A stretch of 37,894 nt of DNA from Anaerolineae bacterium (GTDB lineage Bacteria > Chloroflexota > Anaerolineae > Anaerolineales > E44-bin32): positions 1-37,894 of the forward strand of contig DUET01000097.1 in NCBI GenBank assembly GCA_011192015.1, in the 5' to 3' direction. The first letter of the stretch is position 1. Every line of letters begins with the position of its first letter. The translations under genes were made by a program, and so were the position numbers. This document shows, piece by piece, positions 25,358-32,518 of the stretch. Under the pieces are notes generated by a model. It was given only the letters and a program-made list of their open reading frames with translations, was not told the DNA's origin and searched no databases.

Positions 25358-25699
25358 ATTCGTCTCCTTCCAATCGGCCCTTCTTATACTCTAAAAACCA
25401 GGCATTTCACATGACGGAAAGCTGATACGTTTATGACATCAAGGGGTCTACATACCGAATCCCCCACGAAAGGGGGCACCTGTTTGAGCGGATTCAGTTT
25501 CAGCTCTCCTTCTCTGCTTGAGGGGAAACTCATTCCGGGCACCCATTCGTAACTTGTTGCGCTGTCATGCGCAGAGATCATCAAGGAGCCAAGTTTACCA
25601 CCTTTGGAAATGCAGCACTCAGAACCGTGTTGCCCCACCGGAATAATGAGGATTCTCTCGGGAGGACGAATGGATCATCGCAGGTACAGCATTTCCAGC
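25358..25699. other. Non-coding stretch with a hairpin
   Basis: No convincing gene is present between the ABC-2 ATPase and the Roadblock gene promoter. A CCCCC-ACGAAA-GGGGG hairpin sits at 25461-25476. A minus-strand frame covering 25384-25638 has no family features, no good ribosome site and includes the hairpin, so I leave it uncalled. Confidence 0.5.
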
Positions 25700-25728
25700 T
25701 TGACTTGGTTTGGGCGGCATGCTAGATT
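25700..25728 (+). promoter_or_regulatory. Promoter of the Roadblock-V4R operon
   Basis: TTGACT (25700-25705) and TAGATT (25723-25728) have a 17-bp spacer and lie about 50 bp before the TTG start. Confidence 0.5.
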
Positions 25729-25778
25729 GAATTGACTTCAGGGGGGCTTGGAACCCAGCTCTTGCAAGGAGGAACAAA

Positions 25779-26150
25779 TTGGCAACCTCACGCACAGAAG
25801 TGCTGGTGAAACGTCTGCATGATCTGCAGGCATCCACTCCCGATGTTGAAGCCTCTGCAGTAGTCAGTTTGGATGGTCTTACGATTGCGTCCGCCCTTCC
25901 CGGTGATGCGGAGGAGGATCGTGTCGCTGCCATGACGGCGGCAATGCTCTCTCTGGGTGAGCGCATTGCGGGTGAGCTTGGAAGAGGTTCTTTGGAGCAA
26001 GTTTATATCCGCGGGAAGCAGGGATTTGTGGTCCTGATGGCCATAGGAGAGCATGCTGTACTCACCGTGCTTGCTCGAGAACAGGCCAAACTTGGTTTGC
26101 TCTTCCTGGATATGCGCCGGACCGTGGAGGATCTAAAGAAGCTGCTTTAA
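25779..26150 (+). CDS. Roadblock/LC7 domain protein
   Basis: The 123-residue protein is a single Roadblock/LC7 domain, with the typical EASAVVSLDGLTIASALP strand pair near residues 23-42 and the later GFVVLMAIGEHAVLTVLA strands. Bacterial members such as MglB form dimers that regulate small Ras-like GTPases or act as signalling scaffolds. No GTPase gene is in the window. The start is TTG, preceded by a strong AAGGAGG. Its stop codon directly abuts the ATG of the next gene, indicating coupled expression. Confidence 0.85.
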   Translation: MATSRTEVLVKRLHDLQASTPDVEASAVVSLDGLTIASALPGDAEEDRVAAMTAAMLSLGERIAGELGRGSLEQVYIRGKQGFVVLMAIGEHAVLTVLAREQAKLGLLFLDMRRTVEDLKKLL

Positions 26151-26810
26151 ATGCATTCGGAGTTACGGGCTTTGAACGAACCATCCCAAAGTGGATTTTT
26201 CTATCCAAACCATATCGTACGAACCTGTCTTGAATCCTTGAAGGACATTCTGGGCGAAAACGGACTCCACGTGCTGCTCAAGCGCTCGGGTCTCGCGGAT
26301 TGGATCGAAACCCCGCCTCCAGCCGATTTGGAGAAGGCCGTCGATTTTGTCAGATTCTCGAGCCTGTGTGCAATCATGGATGAGTTTTATGGATTGCAGG
26401 GTGGGCACGGTGTGGCGCGGAGGGCTTCGTGGGCTTCGTATGGTGTGCTGCGTGAAGCCCTGGCGGATATTCCCGAAGTCTCAGGTTGGGACAAGGTGGA
26501 TCTGCCTCTGGAAAAGAAGATCAAGGGCGCGCTGGTTGGAACAGCGCGCATCCTATCCGGCGTGAGCGATCAGTATACGACCGTGGAGGAGGACGATCAA
26601 TCCTTCTTCTTCATAGTTCACCAGTGCCCGGTTTGCTGGGGTAGAGAATATGATGAACCGCTTTGCCACCCCATCCTCGGCGCCCTGGAAGAGGCCACTC
26701 GCTGGGCTTCCAGCGGCCTGAAGTTTGAGATCGAGGAAATCGAGTGCATAGCCATGGGGCAGGAAACCTGTAAATTCCGCGTAAGTAAGTTCCCCGTTGT
26801 GGAAAGCTGA
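26151..26810 (+). CDS. V4R (4-vinyl reductase) domain protein
   Basis: The 219-residue protein ends in a V4R domain: HQCPVCWGREYDEPLCHPILGALEEA followed by IECIAMGQETCKFRV, with Cys residues in the usual places for metal or small-ligand binding. The N-terminal ~100 residues look like the helical segment often found with this domain. V4R proteins are ligand sensors or, in bacteriochlorophyll synthesis, reductase accessories; nothing here suggests photosynthesis. The zero-base spacing to the Roadblock gene argues that the two proteins work together. Confidence 0.75.
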   Translation: MHSELRALNEPSQSGFFYPNHIVRTCLESLKDILGENGLHVLLKRSGLADWIETPPPADLEKAVDFVRFSSLCAIMDEFYGLQGGHGVARRASWASYGVLREALADIPEVSGWDKVDLPLEKKIKGALVGTARILSGVSDQYTTVEEDDQSFFFIVHQCPVCWGREYDEPLCHPILGALEEATRWASSGLKFEIEEIECIAMGQETCKFRVSKFPVVES

Positions 26811-26849
26811 TCCCCCAACGCCGGCTTCCCAAGCAAGAGAGTCCATCGA

Positions 26850-26876
26850 AAAACTCCCCTCGTCGAGGGGAGTTTT
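26850..26876. terminator. Bidirectional terminator
   Basis: An 11-bp stem (26850-26860 with 26866-26876) has A-rich and T-rich flanks on both sides, suitable for the Roadblock-V4R operon and, on the other strand, the convergent acyl-CoA dehydrogenase gene. Confidence 0.75.
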
Positions 26877-26936
26877 CGTATGTATCTGGATGCGTGGTAA
26901 CGTTAGATTCACTTCTCTGATTTCCAGATTCGGGAA

Positions 26937-28634
26937 TCACGCCCTCATCTCATATTCCCCATGGAGGGCATGAACGTACTTCTCCCAAACCTGCTTGTAC
27001 TGGACAGGATCCGCCACCGGTTTCCGCAGCATTTTCTGACAGATTTCCATCTGCCGGGCACTGCTGCTGGGTTTGTTGTGCAGTTCCAGAGCGAACTTGG
27101 AAAAATCGCGCACCAGGCAATCGAAGATCTGGTTGACGATATCCGGATCGATCTCATAGATCTCTGTGTTTTCCAGAATCAGCTGTCCATAGACCACCAA
27201 CGTGAAGATCTCTCCCAACGCCAACAAGAAATCCACGTCCTTCTGCTGCTCTTCATCGGGGGTCGCCATCATCAGGAAATCCTTGAAGATTGTGATCTGC
27301 TCGTTGAAGAGGTTCACGTTGGGGAGGTCCCAGCGGTCGAAAACCGGAGCGAAATCATGGAATTGAATCTTGCCCAAGCCGCGCGCGGGTCCTTGATCGA
27401 AGAGAAAGACGTCATCTCGAGAATCGTCGATGCGGGGAACGGCCTCGTACTCGGCGGGCGCGAAGAAGTAGTTGCGCATGAACTTGACGATCAAGGCGAT
27501 GTTGACATGCACGGTGCCCTCGAGCTTGGGGAGGGCGCGAATGTCCCTGGCAGCCATCTCAAAATACATGTCCTTCTCGAAACCTTTTGCGGCGATCACG
27601 TCCCATAGTAAATTGATGACTTCCTCGCCCTGGGTGGTAACCTTCATCTTCACGATCGGGTTGAAGAGCAGGTAGCGGCGATCTTCCCTGGACGCACAGC
27701 GCTGGTAATCCGAAGCGCGCAGGGTGAACAGCTTCATCGCCACGAGGCGGCAGTACGCATCGGTGAACATCCGTTGAACATGCGAGAAATCCGTTACATA
27801 CATGTTATACAGGCGCCGGTTGGCGGCGTGGTTGATCGCCTCATAGAGGGCATGCGTGCAGATGCCGATCGAGGCCCATCCCAGGTTGTATTTGCCCACA
27901 TTGACCGTGTTCAGGGCGGTGTCCCACGCGTTCTGCCCCAGCGATAGGATGTCGCCTTCGTCGACCGGATAGTCTTCCAGTTTGTAGTGCGCCACGTAGT
28001 TCTGGCTGTTGGTCACATTCTTCACGCAATCAAACTGCTCGTGCTGTGAATCCACAACGAAGAAGGTGTACTCCCCGCTGCCTTCCAGTTTGCCGAAGGT
28101 TGGGATCATGCGCGCTTCCTGTGCATTGCCGATGTAGTACTTCTCCCCGCTGGCGCTGAATGCGCCGGCGCTCTTCGGGGACAGGGCCGTCTCGGTCGAA
28201 TACACATCGGCGCCGTGGGCCTGCTCTGACAGGCCGAAGGCGAAGATCGCTCCATCTTTCAGCAGTTGAGCCGCCCTGCGTTTGAGCTCCTCATTATCGC
28301 TCATCCAGATCGGGCCAAGGCCCAGGATGGTCACCTGCCAGGTGTACCAATAGGCCAGTCCGTAGAAGCCCAGGATTTCATTGAATTCGCAATTGCGCCA
28401 GGTATCCCAGCGCGTCTCGCCGTCGCTGTATGCCGATGGCGTCAGCAGGGTATAGAAGATCTTCTCTTTCTTTACGAATTCGAGGAAATCGGCGTACCAG
28501 ATGCGCTCATGATCGTCTTCCTTGAGTTTCTGCTTGCCTTTCTTCTCGAAGAAAGCAACCGTTTTCTGCATGATTTCTTGGGAGCGTTTATCGGGGTATT
28601 TCCGCGTGAGTTTGTGGGGATTCAGCAGAATCAC
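26937..28634 (-). CDS. Divergent acyl-CoA dehydrogenase family protein
   Basis: The 565-residue protein is longer than ordinary ~380-residue acyl-CoA dehydrogenases. FAFGLSEQAHGADVYS (131-146) matches the family's FAD-contacting TEP..GSD segment, and LEGTVHVN holds the likely catalytic base Glu372. An extended C-terminal part of about 150 residues follows. Such long forms act on unusual or long acyl-CoA thioesters, oxidising the α-β bond with FAD and passing electrons to ETF. The start is GTG, with AAGGAG seven bases upstream. It is monocistronic and divergent from the NBR1-Ig lipoprotein gene. Confidence 0.8.
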   Translation of the reverse strand: MILLNPHKLTRKYPDKRSQEIMQKTVAFFEKKGKQKLKEDDHERIWYADFLEFVKKEKIFYTLLTPSAYSDGETRWDTWRNCEFNEILGFYGLAYWYTWQVTILGLGPIWMSDNEELKRRAAQLLKDGAIFAFGLSEQAHGADVYSTETALSPKSAGAFSASGEKYYIGNAQEARMIPTFGKLEGSGEYTFFVVDSQHEQFDCVKNVTNSQNYVAHYKLEDYPVDEGDILSLGQNAWDTALNTVNVGKYNLGWASIGICTHALYEAINHAANRRLYNMYVTDFSHVQRMFTDAYCRLVAMKLFTLRASDYQRCASREDRRYLLFNPIVKMKVTTQGEEVINLLWDVIAAKGFEKDMYFEMAARDIRALPKLEGTVHVNIALIVKFMRNYFFAPAEYEAVPRIDDSRDDVFLFDQGPARGLGKIQFHDFAPVFDRWDLPNVNLFNEQITIFKDFLMMATPDEEQQKDVDFLLALGEIFTLVVYGQLILENTEIYEIDPDIVNQIFDCLVRDFSKFALELHNKPSSSARQMEICQKMLRKPVADPVQYKQVWEKYVHALHGEYEMRA

Positions 28635-28678
28635 AGGAGACTCCTTATGCTGGTGGATTGTGCTGATTGTATACTACA

Positions 28679-28698
28679 AGGTGTGGTTTTTCACACCT
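28679..28698. promoter_or_regulatory. Dyad in the divergent intergenic region
   Basis: AGGTGTG (28679-28685) and CACACCT (28692-28698) form an inverted repeat 45 bp upstream of the acyl-CoA dehydrogenase start. It could be an operator or a small hairpin; no clear -35/-10 pair accompanies it on the minus strand. Confidence 0.3.
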
Positions 28699-28720
28699 CG
28701 GTGGCTTGCTAGGCAAGGGA

Positions 28721-28726
28721 TATAAT
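28721..28726 (+). promoter_or_regulatory. -10-like element in the divergent region
   Basis: TATAAT on the plus strand, without a clear -35. If used for the lipoprotein gene at 28942 it would give a leader of about 210 nt. I see no gene within 28727-28941. Confidence 0.25.
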
Positions 28727-28941
28727 TTCGGGATGTAGCTAGGATTTATGGAGTGGTTGGGCGTTCATTCGAAAGTAACCGAAACGTGCGCATCACGCAA
28801 GCAGGCAACAAATATCTTGAACAGCTGAATCGAGGCTGCCTCTAGGGAATTCAGATTGCTATTGTGGGTTATTCTTCTACTTTGAAACAAGAATGCATAC
28901 TCACTTTGGTGGATCCTATCATTGGGAAGAGGAGTAATTTC

Positions 28942-30057
28942 ATGAGGAACGGAATATTGATCGCGATGATCTTGCTGGCAACCATGGCTGTCGCTTCATG
29001 CAGTGTAAGCGAGACGCCCGACTATTTCGCTACACTGATGGCTTTAACGCAGCAAATCACGCCAGAATCACCGACGGCAACCGCATCAGCAACCGAGACG
29101 CCTACAAACACGCCTGAGCCAACCGCGACGGCCACGGAGACTCCCACGCCCACCTTCACACCCCCGGCCACGTTCATACCCACGGCTACCAGCACGCCGG
29201 TGCCAGCCGATTGGGTGAGTAATGTGGAGGACATCACAATCCCGGATGGAACCGTGCTTGTGGGTGGAGAGACTTTCACCAAGATCTGGCGTTTACGAAA
29301 CGCGGGCTCGCACACCTGGACAGTGGATTACGATCTGATATTCATCTCGGGGGATCGCATGTCCGGTGCAGCCGCGGTCGCGATGCCGCGCACAGTATGG
29401 CCGGGTGAGACGGTGGATATTGCTGTACGGTTGACGGCACCCACTACGCCGGGAGCCTATCGCGGCAACTGGATGCTGCGCAACGCCTACGGTGGCATCT
29501 TCGGCGTCAGCGCGGAAGCCAACCGGCCCTTCTGGGTCGAGATCAAAGTTGAGGATCCTTCCCGCATTCTCTATGACTTCGCCGCGCATTACTGCGATGC
29601 TACATGGACGAGCGGCGCAGGCGTACTGCCCTGTCCGGGTGAAGCAGGTGACTCCGAAGGCCTGGTTGCAAGCCAAGACGAACCCATCATGGAAGGCGGC
29701 ATCACCATGCCTGGCCCCTCGCTGGCGGTGGCACCTCAGCAGGTGAGCCAGGGTTGGATCTCGGGAGCCTTCCCCGCCTTTCTTGTTGGCGAAGGGGATC
29801 AATTCCGAGCCACCGTGGCCTGCATGGATAACTCGGTGAAATGCTCCATACAATTCCGGCTATATTATCGCCTTCCAGATGACCAGATCAGGATCTTGGC
29901 AAGCTGGCAGGAAGCCTATGAAGGCTTGTCGAAAACGATCAATGTGAGTCTTTCCAGCTTGAGAGGCAAGGAAGTGATCTTCATACTCACCGTATCCGCA
30001 GGAGATCAATACCTGTGGGATAACGGGTTGTGGATCCGCCCGAGGATCGTGCACTGA
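28942..30057 (+). CDS. Lipoprotein with NBR1-Ig-like domain
   Basis: The 371-residue protein has a lipobox signal peptide (ASC, Cys20), a Thr/Pro-rich linker (~43-90), an NBR1-type immunoglobulin-like domain (~92-203) and a C-terminal β-rich domain. The Ig-like domain is clear from DITIPDGTVLVGGETFTKIW, the later WTVDYDLIFISGDRM, PGETVDIAV and GAYRGNWMLRNAYGGIFGV phrases. It probably binds proteins or glycans at the cell surface. The C-terminal ~150 residues end in a jelly-roll-like pattern (KEVIFILTVSAGDQYLWDN). I start at 28942 because GAGGAG precedes that ATG and the signal peptide begins there. Confidence 0.85.
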   Translation: MRNGILIAMILLATMAVASCSVSETPDYFATLMALTQQITPESPTATASATETPTNTPEPTATATETPTPTFTPPATFIPTATSTPVPADWVSNVEDITIPDGTVLVGGETFTKIWRLRNAGSHTWTVDYDLIFISGDRMSGAAAVAMPRTVWPGETVDIAVRLTAPTTPGAYRGNWMLRNAYGGIFGVSAEANRPFWVEIKVEDPSRILYDFAAHYCDATWTSGAGVLPCPGEAGDSEGLVASQDEPIMEGGITMPGPSLAVAPQQVSQGWISGAFPAFLVGEGDQFRATVACMDNSVKCSIQFRLYYRLPDDQIRILASWQEAYEGLSKTINVSLSSLRGKEVIFILTVSAGDQYLWDNGLWIRPRIVH

Positions 30058-30104
30058 TGAATCTACGAACAGCCTGACTGAGTTCGTAACCGGCATGTGA
30101 AGTG

Positions 30105-30134
30105 AGAAGCCCCATCTCTATGGGGCTTCTCTTT
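30105..30134 (+). terminator. Terminator after the NBR1-Ig lipoprotein gene
   Basis: A perfect 11-bp stem (30105-30115 with 30120-30130) encloses CTCT and is followed by CTTT. Confidence 0.7.
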
Positions 30135-30219
30135 GCTCAAATCGAGGGGGTGAAATTCAAAGGATGAACCGGGTGGGCACTAAGATGAGGCAACGAAGAG
30201 ATGGCTCGCATGAATGAAT

Positions 30220-30251
30220 GGAACATGTCTCGAACCTGCGACCTCTTCTGT
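30220..30251 (-). repeat. Duplicated 3' half of tRNA-Val (att-like)
   Basis: This segment matches 31572-31603, the part of tRNA-Val from the anticodon loop to the acceptor stem, at 30 of 32 positions, including 23 consecutive identical bases (30229-30251 with 31581-31603). It is in the same orientation as the tRNA. The acceptor end has decayed and no 5' half is present. This is the expected product of site-specific integration into the tRNA gene, with the intact copy restored at the other end. Confidence 0.8.
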
Positions 30252-30298
30252 CTACGTAAAGCTCGGCGGGAGCTGCAAGCCTCCACGGGTTACGAGAA

Positions 30299-31489
30299 CT
30301 ACAATTTCACCTTCTTTTCCACAAATTGCGCCAGGATGCCGTCGACTGCTTTCTGCACTGCGGTGTTCACCGGAACCTTGTTTCCATTCTGAACGACCAG
30401 ATCGATATGGCTGCGGCATTTCCCCAAGCCGACGCGATATCTTGCAAGATCGCGTGCAATTTCCTCCATCCGCAGCTTCTTCTCTTCACTTTCCATAGCG
30501 CGCCGTTTCCGTTGGCGCCGTTTGAGGTCTTCCTCGGGTGCGTTGAGATAGATGGCGTAGACCTCCCGCTCGCTCACTCGCTTCACGGCGCGACGAAACT
30601 CCCCGAGACGCTCAAGACGGTCGAAGATACACAGCAGGAGCGTGGCATAGTCGTCACGCTGCTTGAGGTGACTCTGGGAGAAACCATACGTGAAGCCATA
30701 TTTCTCATAGGGAAAGAAGACATCGGGATGCTTGACCAATTCATCCCGACTCTTCATGTGCGTATTGGCCATGCTGGGTTCATACGATCGACTCGAGGAA
30801 TCGGTGTCCGCTGTGCCATATCTTCGCCGCGTTGTATACGTCTTCAGGTAGCCGCAGTAGATGTCGCGGGCGATGAGTTCCTCACGACAAAGAGAGGCAA
30901 CAACATCCTTGCCGACCGCGGAAGGTCCCGTGATGACGATCAACCTGAGTTTGCGGGGCGTATCCCTTGTTCCTGGAAGCACACGGTATAAATCAATGGG
31001 GATATCGATATTCTTCACAATCGCCGATTGGAGGAACTCGTATTGAAATTCAGGCGATGGACCTACCAGATCGCGGGCTTGGCGGCTTGCGATAACATCT
31101 CCGGTCGAACCAAGCGGGTCGATACGTGACGCCAGATTAACGGCGTGGCCGAAGATATCCTCGTCCATTTCGACGACTTCGCCGACGTGAATCCCAATGC
31201 GCATGAGGATCTTCGTCTCATCGGATCGGCCTATGTTGAACTCATGAATGGCCGCTTGAACCTGCAAACCAGCGCGGAACGCGGACTGGCAATCGTCGAA
31301 CTTCCCCATGATCGCATCCCCGATATGCTTGATGATCACGCCGCGATTCCGCTCGATGATCGGCGTTAGGATGCGGTTATGCAACCCCAGAAGTTCAAGC
31401 GCGAACTGTTCGTTCTTGGCCATCTGCATGGAGTAAGATGCCATGTCGGTGAACATGATGGCAATGATCCGCCGTCTCCGTCTTGCCAT
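30299..31489 (-). CDS. Class III nucleotidyl cyclase fused to guanylate-kinase-like domain
   Basis: The 396-residue protein has two enzyme domains. Residues ~6-170 form a class III cyclase domain: metal Asp15 (FTDMASYS) and Asp58 (KHIGDAIM), purine-recognition Lys54 and Asp111, transition-state Asn118 and Arg122 (DIFGHAVNLASRI). Lys/Asp at the recognition positions predicts ATP as substrate and cAMP as product. Residues ~181-390 follow guanylate kinase: P-loop GPSAVGKD (188-195), TTRRR (219-223), YEKYGFTYGFSQ, and a lid-like RRQRKRR segment; P-loop Ser/Thr is replaced by Asp195. There is no membrane segment, so it is cytoplasmic. A GGAAGGAG lies 12 bases upstream. The second domain could be a kinase, a nucleotide sensor or inactive. 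Confidence 0.8.
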   Translation of the reverse strand: MARRRRRIIAIMFTDMASYSMQMAKNEQFALELLGLHNRILTPIIERNRGVIIKHIGDAIMGKFDDCQSAFRAGLQVQAAIHEFNIGRSDETKILMRIGIHVGEVVEMDEDIFGHAVNLASRIDPLGSTGDVIASRQARDLVGPSPEFQYEFLQSAIVKNIDIPIDLYRVLPGTRDTPRKLRLIVITGPSAVGKDVVASLCREELIARDIYCGYLKTYTTRRRYGTADTDSSSRSYEPSMANTHMKSRDELVKHPDVFFPYEKYGFTYGFSQSHLKQRDDYATLLLCIFDRLERLGEFRRAVKRVSEREVYAIYLNAPEEDLKRRQRKRRAMESEEKKLRMEEIARDLARYRVGLGKCRSHIDLVVQNGNKVPVNTAVQKAVDGILAQFVEKKVKL

Positions 31490-31566
31490 TTCAGCTCGAA
31501 ACTCCTTCCATCAAGGATCCAACAATGTTCCTGATCAACGGAGCAGACGGGTGGGGGCTGTTCGTG

Positions 31567-31640
31567 TGGGCGGAACAGGACTCGAACCTGCGACCTCTTC
31601 TGTGTAAGAGAAGCGCTCTAACCAACTGAGCTATCCGCCC
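31567..31640 (-). tRNA. tRNA-Val (anticodon TAC)
   Basis: On the minus strand the 74-nt gene folds into a full cloverleaf: acceptor GGGCGGA with TCCGCCC and discriminator A, D-arm with AGCTCAGTTGGTTAGAGC, anticodon arm CTTCT-CTTACAC-AGAAG with anticodon TAC, and T-arm with GGTTCGAGTCC. CCA is not encoded. It is the intact member of the repeat pair that encloses the cyclase-kinase gene. Confidence 0.95.
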
Positions 31641-31647
31641 TGCGGGG

Positions 31648-31676
31648 ATTATAGCCGCCCGTAGAGAGGACGTCAA
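31648..31676 (-). promoter_or_regulatory. Promoter of tRNA-Val
   Basis: On the minus strand TTGACG (31671-31676) and a perfect TATAAT (31648-31653) have a 17-bp spacer, seven bases before the tRNA. No terminator is seen between the tRNA and the cyclase-kinase gene, so read-through could express it. Confidence 0.75.
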
Positions 31677-31745
31677 CGCGAGTGTTGGAATCCGGCTGTT
31701 TTGGGAGCTGAAGGCTTGGGGTTTTCCGATGCGTTCCCCCTGTGC

Positions 31746-31751
31746 TATAGT
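31746..31751 (+). promoter_or_regulatory. -10-like element before the methyltransferase gene at 31772
   Basis: TATAGT lies 20 bp before the ATG. No convincing -35 is present. Confidence 0.3.
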
Positions 31752-31771
31752 GTGCCGACGCTCATACCTGC

Positions 31772-32518
31772 ATGAGCAAAACCGAATCAAGTGGCTGTAA
31801 ACAGATGTGGATCGTCCTCTTCATCGCAGGCCTGGTCGGCTTGCTCGCCGTTTGGGAAATCTGGATCTGCGAGGGCGCGCATCTCGGGCGGCGCGCCGTC
31901 GTCTTCCTGTACGATCTGACGGCCAGGCGCTATGAGCGCATCAAGTGCTTCGATCCCGCCTGGGAGCGGCAGTACCTTGGAGAGCCGTTTGTAAGAACAC
32001 TGGCCGGATTGCATGGGGCTCGGGTGCTGGATGCCGGTGCGGGAAGCGGCCGCCTGGCCAGGGCCGTCCTGCCTTCGACCGCCTTTCATGGCGTGATCAC
32101 CCATCTGGATGCCTCCCGCAAGCTGCTGCAGGTGGGTAGAGAACTCGCCGATTCCCCGCAGACGCACTGGGTGCAGGGCTGGGCCATGCCGCTGCCCTTC
32201 TCCGATAGCACGTTCGATGCCGTCTCCAGCCTGGAGATGCTGGAGTTCACGCCTCGACCTCGGGCCGTGCTGCACGAGTTGATCCGTGTCTTACGACCTG
32301 GGGGTTGGCTGCTGATCACCAATCGCATCGGCTGGCGCAGCAGGCTCATCCTGGGCCGAACCTTTTCTCCCCAGGCTTTCCGCAGCCTGCTTCGAGAGGC
32401 GGGTTTGGTGTCCATCGATGTCTATCCCTGGCAGGTCGAGTATGATCTGGCGTGGGGGCGCAAACCCTACTCGGACGAGACACGCATGCAATCGAAGCGT
32501 GCGGGAGTGAGCACATGA
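31772..32518 (+). CDS. Membrane-anchored class I SAM-dependent methyltransferase
   Basis: The 248-residue protein has an N-terminal transmembrane helix (~12-32) and a cytoplasmic methyltransferase domain with motif I RVLDAGAGSGRLA (84-96), acidic turn ITHLDAS, AMPLPFSDSTFDAVSSLEMLEF and a LRPGGWLLITN strand. The fold is Methyltransf_11-like and the substrate probably a membrane lipid or quinone, inferred only from the anchor. Neither possible start (31772 or 31805) has a clear ribosome site. Its stop overlaps the next gene's start (ATGA), so the two are coupled. Confidence 0.8.
   Translation: MSKTESSGCKQMWIVLFIAGLVGLLAVWEIWICEGAHLGRRAVVFLYDLTARRYERIKCFDPAWERQYLGEPFVRTLAGLHGARVLDAGAGSGRLARAVLPSTAFHGVITHLDASRKLLQVGRELADSPQTHWVQGWAMPLPFSDSTFDAVSSLEMLEFTPRPRAVLHELIRVLRPGGWLLITNRIGWRSRLILGRTFSPQAFRSLLREAGLVSIDVYPWQVEYDLAWGRKPYSDETRMQSKRAGVST

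Larger units (their letters stand above)
30220..31603. mobile_element. Putative tRNA-Val-nested cassette with one gene
   Basis: The two direct copies of the tRNA-Val 3' half enclose about 1.35 kb that holds a single gene, the cyclase/guanylate-kinase fusion, almost edge to edge (47 bp on one side, ~80 bp on the other). No integrase or transposase is visible inside. It may be a non-autonomous cassette or the remainder of a larger element that lost its integrase. An old tandem tRNA duplication with decay is the alternative. Confidence 0.55.

Noticed and set aside
25461-25476. CCCCC/GGGGG hairpin as a CRISPR or repeat unit
   Set aside because: It occurs once; no regularly spaced copies are present anywhere in the window.
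25384-25638. Minus-strand 84-codon frame upstream of the ABC-2 operon
   Set aside because: No ribosome site, no family features, and it runs through a hairpin; likely non-coding.
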